DNA of 8,531 bases, from assembly GCA_003155465.1 (NCBI GenBank), contig PMCR01000345.1, forward strand, positions 1-8,531. The letters are read 5' to 3'. A program made the translations under genes and the position numbers. This stretch comes from Myxococcales bacterium (GTDB taxonomy: Bacteria > Myxococcota > Polyangia > Fen-1088). Of this stretch, positions 5,951 through 8,531 are shown one piece after another. Positions within the stretch are counted from its first letter, which is position 1, and every line of letters starts with the position of its first letter. A model generated the notes under the pieces. It was not told the origin of the DNA. It ran no database searches and was given only the letters and a program-made list of their open reading frames with translations.

Positions 5951-6149
5951 CGCCGCCGCTGCGCCTGTCATCTTCACCGCCACTACGCCACAATCCACAG
6001 ATTGGGGTGGGGAGCCCAAAGATTCGCTCCAGCAAGTCGAAGCCCACCACCGCCGGCAAGAATCAGCAGGGTCAGTGGGCTGCTGAAGTCGTCGGCGGGG
6101 TGGTGCGTGTCTGCTGTTCGCCCGCAATTCATCACGGGCTCGAGGTGTG
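5951..6149. other. Non-coding stretch
   Basis: About 200 bases between the GH13 fragment and the small unknown gene. No gene-like frame, RNA or repeat was recognised. It may be decayed coding sequence. Confidence 0.4.
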
Positions 6150-6584
6150 TCAGGACTGCTTCACATCTCCAAAGTGATCTTCAGGCGCCGTATTCATCCC
6201 ACTAGGCCATGCGCCTATCCAAACAGGGATGGGGTTGTTTATGTGTACCCACGTCCACTTCTTGTCACTGTCTTGCAGCTGGATCTGCGTCTGCGGGTGA
6301 TTGATAGTGAGAGTCCCCCCGCTCACCGAATACGCGCACCCCTCTGCTCTTGCGCCATTCAATATCACCGTGCATTTCCCGGAAGGACTGAGGTCCGGCA
6401 TGAGTATTTCGATCGCAATGTTGAACTTGATTCCCATCACACTCCCCTGACCGGAGACCGCGACGTGGAGCGATTCGACGGTTCCCGCCTTTCCATTTCC
6501 GATTTGGGGCCAGCGGTTGAGGTACAGGTCTAGAGCCATTCCCGATTTGGCACCGTCCCACATGAACTTTCTGAGATCTGCCAT
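6150..6584 (-). CDS. Unknown 144-residue protein
   Basis: The ATG at 6584 is preceded on the minus strand by a perfect AGGAGG (6597-6592) with a 7-base spacer, the best ribosome-binding site in the window. The protein has no signal peptide and no membrane segment. It starts MADLRKFMWDGAKSGMALDL and is rich in beta-forming stretches: SLHVAVSG, GIKFNIAIEILMP, CTVILNG, GGTLTINHPQTQIQLQD and WTWVHINN. It has two Cys (71, 83) and six Trp. The layout suggests a single beta-sandwich or small carbohydrate/lipid-binding fold in the cytoplasm, or exported without a classical signal, but I recognise no family. It has no adjacent operon partner: the response regulator upstream ends about 240 bases away. 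Confidence 0.72.
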   Translation of the reverse strand: MADLRKFMWDGAKSGMALDLYLNRWPQIGNGKAGTVESLHVAVSGQGSVMGIKFNIAIEILMPDLSPSGKCTVILNGARAEGCAYSVSGGTLTINHPQTQIQLQDSDKKWTWVHINNPIPVWIGAWPSGMNTAPEDHFGDVKQS

Positions 6585-6591
6585 AGCAAAG

Positions 6592-6597
6592 CCTCCT
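6592..6597 (-). promoter_or_regulatory. Shine-Dalgarno AGGAGG of the 144-residue gene
   Basis: AGGAGG, followed by CTTTGCT and then ATG on the minus strand. It fixes the start of the gene and suggests efficient translation, in contrast to the other genes here, which lack a clear site. Confidence 0.8.
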
Positions 6598-6807
6598 TGT
6601 TTGTTTGCTGTCGATCAGCTGCGGACTGACACCTATCTGTCGAAAAGCGGGACAGTCATCCGTCCCAGCCAAACTGGACTTCTTCTCTTCGTAGTCACCT
6701 TCCTGTTCGGCATACAATCAGGCAATGCATTCGGCCTGACAACCTGGAAAGTTTCTGGTCGAGGCCAGCCAGCCGCGACGGCCGCGGGCACCGCAAGCCG
6801 TGGGACA
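6598..6807. other. Intergenic region upstream of the 144-residue gene
   Basis: About 210 bases with no gene. No convincing -35/-10 pair was found. gggac (6649-6653) with gtccc (6662-6666), and interleaved gactg/cagtc and ctgtc/gacag pairs between 6624 and 6657, give some weak dyad structure that could be an operator or chance. Confidence 0.3.
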
Positions 6808-6822
6808 GCCCCCTGCCGGGGC
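6808..6822 (-). terminator. Weak GC hairpin just after the response-regulator stop
   Basis: gcccc (6808-6812), loop ctgcc, ggggc (6818-6822), placed 1 base beyond the TAG of the response regulator on the minus strand. No T-run follows, so it is at best a poor intrinsic terminator. Confidence 0.22.
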
Positions 6823-6823
6823 C

Positions 6824-7492
6824 CTACCGACGCACGGTCGGAGAGCAAACTGGGTCGACGAATGCGGCATGCTCGGGCGGCGTGTGGCCCAGTGCCTGAC
6901 AGGTGAATGCGAGGAGTCGACCGACGATCTCGTGGTAGTCGCGGCAGTTGGTTTTCTCGCAGATGCGGGTCAGATGGAAGTAGACTGTCTTGTCGCTGCA
7001 GGTCAGCCGCCTGGCAATCTCCTTCGCCCCATGCCCCTGCGCGAGCAGCGCGACTGTTTCTGTCTCGCGCCTGCTCAGCTCGAAACGCCGGACGAAACGT
7101 CTGATCATCGGCCGCGTGTACCCCGCCGCCACAGTCTTCACCATTCGCAGAAGCGCGGCCGTGCTGACCGGCTTCGCCATGGCAACCGGACGGTACTCGA
7201 GCGCGTCGGCCAGCAACTCCGGCAAGAAGGCACTGGTGATGATCGCCGCCGGCTGGCGGGGACACTCTTCGATGTCAGGCAGGAGGGATTCGCCACGCCC
7301 GTCCGGCAGACGAAGCTCCAAGATCACGACCCCGACAGGGGCCGAGGGCTGACACAAAGCAGCCCGAGCTTCGGCAAGCGTTCTTGCCACCGTCACGGTG
7401 ACGCCGTCGTGACCGAAGTCCCGTGTAATGGCGTCCGCGACCGTCTGGTCATCCTCGACCAGTAGGACGTGAATCGACTTGCGAGTCTCCAT
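6824..7492 (-). CDS. Orphan NarL/LuxR-type response regulator with Glu at the phosphorylation site
   Basis: 222 residues from the ATG at 7492 (METRKSIHVLLVEDD). The same frame is open upstream to an ATG at 7561, but those 23 residues are polar, unlike a receiver, and lack protein character. The receiver domain spans about residues 6-120, with the acidic pair D14-D15, Thr86 in AAIITSA and Lys107 in AMAKPVS. At the phospho-acceptor position the sequence is VVILELRLPDG, so residue 59 is Glu where Asp is expected. Spacing to D14/D15, T86 and K107 matches NarL, so the placement is firm. A LuxR/GerE helix-turn-helix fills about 137-195 (LSRRETETVALLAQGHGAKE, then SDKTVYFHLTRI). It likely binds DNA as a dimer and regulates transcription. 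No histidine kinase is nearby. The Glu may mimic a phosphorylated Asp and keep it active. Confidence 0.9.
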   Translation of the reverse strand: METRKSIHVLLVEDDQTVADAITRDFGHDGVTVTVARTLAEARAALCQPSAPVGVVILELRLPDGRGESLLPDIEECPRQPAAIITSAFLPELLADALEYRPVAMAKPVSTAALLRMVKTVAAGYTRPMIRRFVRRFELSRRETETVALLAQGHGAKEIARRLTCSDKTVYFHLTRICEKTNCRDYHEIVGRLLAFTCQALGHTPPEHAAFVDPVCSPTVRR

Positions 7493-7644
7493 GGCTGTCG
7501 GGCTGTCAGCGCGGCGATCATCTTGTTTCGTTACACTGTGCCCATTCCTTGTATCACACATCACGGCAAGGTCGGTGTGCGACTATCGTCTGGTGCCTCG
7601 ACGGGGTCAAGCCAAGACCTCGCTGACCTGTGCCTGCCCATGAT

Positions 7645-7689
7645 AGCGCCGCACCGATGTTGACTTCGATAGGGCGATAGGGCGGCGCT
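7645..7689. repeat. 8-bp inverted repeat with 29-base loop
   Basis: agcgccgc (7645-7652) pairs perfectly with gcggcgct (7682-7689). It lies in the intergenic region between the response regulator and the integrase fragment. The long loop weakens it. It could be a regulatory dyad or a remnant of an element end. Confidence 0.3.
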
Positions 7690-7773
7690 GGTGACCCGGA
7701 TCTGCCCGGTCCCACAAATTCGCGGAGATTCGTAACTTGAATCTGGACGCCTGAACGGCCAGCGTGGCGACCA

Positions 7774-7906
7774 ATGCTTCCGCTCACGCTTCAGTTTTTC
7801 ATCGCGATGATCGCTTCCGCGATCAACGAGAGGCTGCAGCGGAAGCTCGACTACGCGCTGGAGGAAGTTCGGGTTCTCAAGGAGATCCTCCGCGGCGCCA
7901 CGGATC
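7774..7906 (+). pseudogene. Truncated integrase/transposase N-terminus
   Basis: The ATG at 7774 opens MLPLTLQFFIAMIASAINER, then LQRKLDYALEEVRVLKEILR and GATDR. This matches the first ~45 residues of a large family of DDE integrase-core transposases (IS481/IS3-like) whose N-termini read roughly MPL..QFFIAMIA.A.NERMQR..DY..EEVRVL+E.L. After GATDR the family normally continues into a helix-turn-helix and the rve catalytic core, about 350 residues in all. Here the frame drifts into low-complexity sequence and runs antisense through recA. The element is therefore a 5' stub. The family match is from memory. Confidence 0.6.
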
Positions 7907-8020
7907 GCATGGCAGGCCCCCGGGGCTGTACTCGCCAACGTGTCATCCGCGACGGGCGACGATCAACGGTGGGTCCGGCATGCTTCGCCATCCTGCATGA
8001 TGGCACAATAGCCCCGAACT

Positions 8021-8055
8021 TCCCGACAATCCGTCGCTACCTCCGCTTGTCGGGA
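8021..8055 (-). terminator. Hairpin spanning the recA stop codon
   Basis: tcccgacaa (8021-8029) and ttgtcggga (8047-8055) form a perfect 9-bp stem with a 17-base loop containing the recA stop (8037-8039). No T-run follows on the minus strand. It might help end or stabilise the recA transcript, but it is weak as an intrinsic terminator. Confidence 0.3.
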
Positions 8056-8531
8056 GCTTGCGCCTTGGGCTGGGATGCCATGGGGCGCGCCGTGCCCGCA
8101 GACCCGGCACCGGCCGGCCCGGCGGCCAGCGCTGGCGACCCCACCTCACGCTTCACCCCGTGGTGGGCAAGCAGCTTGGCCTCGATCTTCCTGTCGACAT
8201 CGGTGTGTTCGCGCAGATACAGGCGCGCGTTGTCCCGCCCTGTCCAATCCGTTCGCCCTCGAAGCCAAACCAGGCGCCCGACTTCTCGACCACCCCGCAC
8301 TCGGAGGCCAGGTCGACCAAGTCACCCTCGCGGCTGATGCCCTCACCGTAGAGGATGTCGAACTCCACCTCGCGAAACGGCGGTGCCATCTTGTTCTTGA
8401 CCACCTTGACGCGCGTCCGATTGCCCACGACCTTTTCGCCGTCTTTCAGCGCACCGACGCGCCGGATGTCGAGGCGCACGCTGGCGTAGAACTTGAGCGC
8501 ATTTCCGCCCGTGGTGGTCTCCGGGTTGCCG
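8037..8531 (-). CDS. recA: RecA recombinase, 3' part, with an apparent frameshift
   Basis: RecA forms ATP-dependent filaments on single-stranded DNA for homologous recombination and LexA cleavage. The window holds its last ~165 codons. It enters at [20 protein letters not shown] (end of DNA-binding loop L2, about residue 204 in E. coli numbering), then [28 protein letters not shown] and [18 protein letters not shown]. At about 8234-8240 the frame breaks. CAGGGC is followed by GGGAC where CGGGAC is needed, so one base is missing. In the -1 frame the protein resumes as [20 protein letters not shown] and ends in an Ala/Pro/Gly-rich basic tail (...KAQAPDKRR) at 8037. Without correction, the first frame stops at 8153 after an unrelated 26-residue tail. 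The start codon and ATPase core lie outside the window. Confidence 0.93.

Noticed and set aside
6633..7265. 210-codon minus-strand frame
   Set aside because: It overlaps the response regulator in another frame, and the response regulator has clear receiver and LuxR domains.
7774..8337. 187-codon plus-strand protein
   Set aside because: Only the first ~45 residues resemble a real family. The rest is antisense to recA.

Overview
The window is GC-rich and gene-sparse. It looks like an environmental bacterium of the deltaproteobacterial/Myxococcota kind. This is inferred from the style of the RecA tail, an IS91-type transposase remnant and a long HUH transposase, and it is not proven. It is best read as a patchwork. 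Four complete genes (an AAA ATPase, an HUH transposase, a response regulator and a small unknown) and two edge-truncated genes (a secreted Ntn hydrolase, and recA) sit among broken pieces of other genes. All six of these read on the minus strand.

Left part (1-2780): a secreted Ntn hydrolase runs off the left edge. Next comes a degraded IS91-type transposase on the plus strand. It lacks most of its catalytic core and carries a short duplicated segment, palindromic inserts and a wedge of foreign minus-strand coding sequence. After it lie two plus-strand gene ends with no beginnings. One is a beta-sandwich-like C-terminus and the other an FkbM-methyltransferase-like C-terminus.

Middle (2783-5950): a complete AAA ATPase with a DUF4143-type C-terminus has a good sigma70-like promoter. 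Upstream of it is a 316-residue HUH (Y1_Tnp/RAYT-like) transposase. Directly upstream of that transposase is a cluster of short direct repeats plus a 65-bp exact duplication that includes the transposase start codon. The repeat cluster abuts a GH13 alpha-amylase-type fragment that stops just after conserved region I. This is the most unusual locus of the window: an HUH transposase sitting next to what look like its own repeats, inside the ruins of a metabolic gene.

Right part (5950-8531): a 144-residue unknown protein has an excellent Shine-Dalgarno. It is followed by an orphan NarL/LuxR-type response regulator whose phospho-acceptor Asp is Glu. Next are the first ~44 codons of an integrase/transposase and the 3' part of recA. 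recA carries an apparent single-base frameshift, which may be a real mutation or a sequence error.

I see no operon joining these genes and no complete multi-gene system. No rRNA, tRNA or CRISPR array was found.
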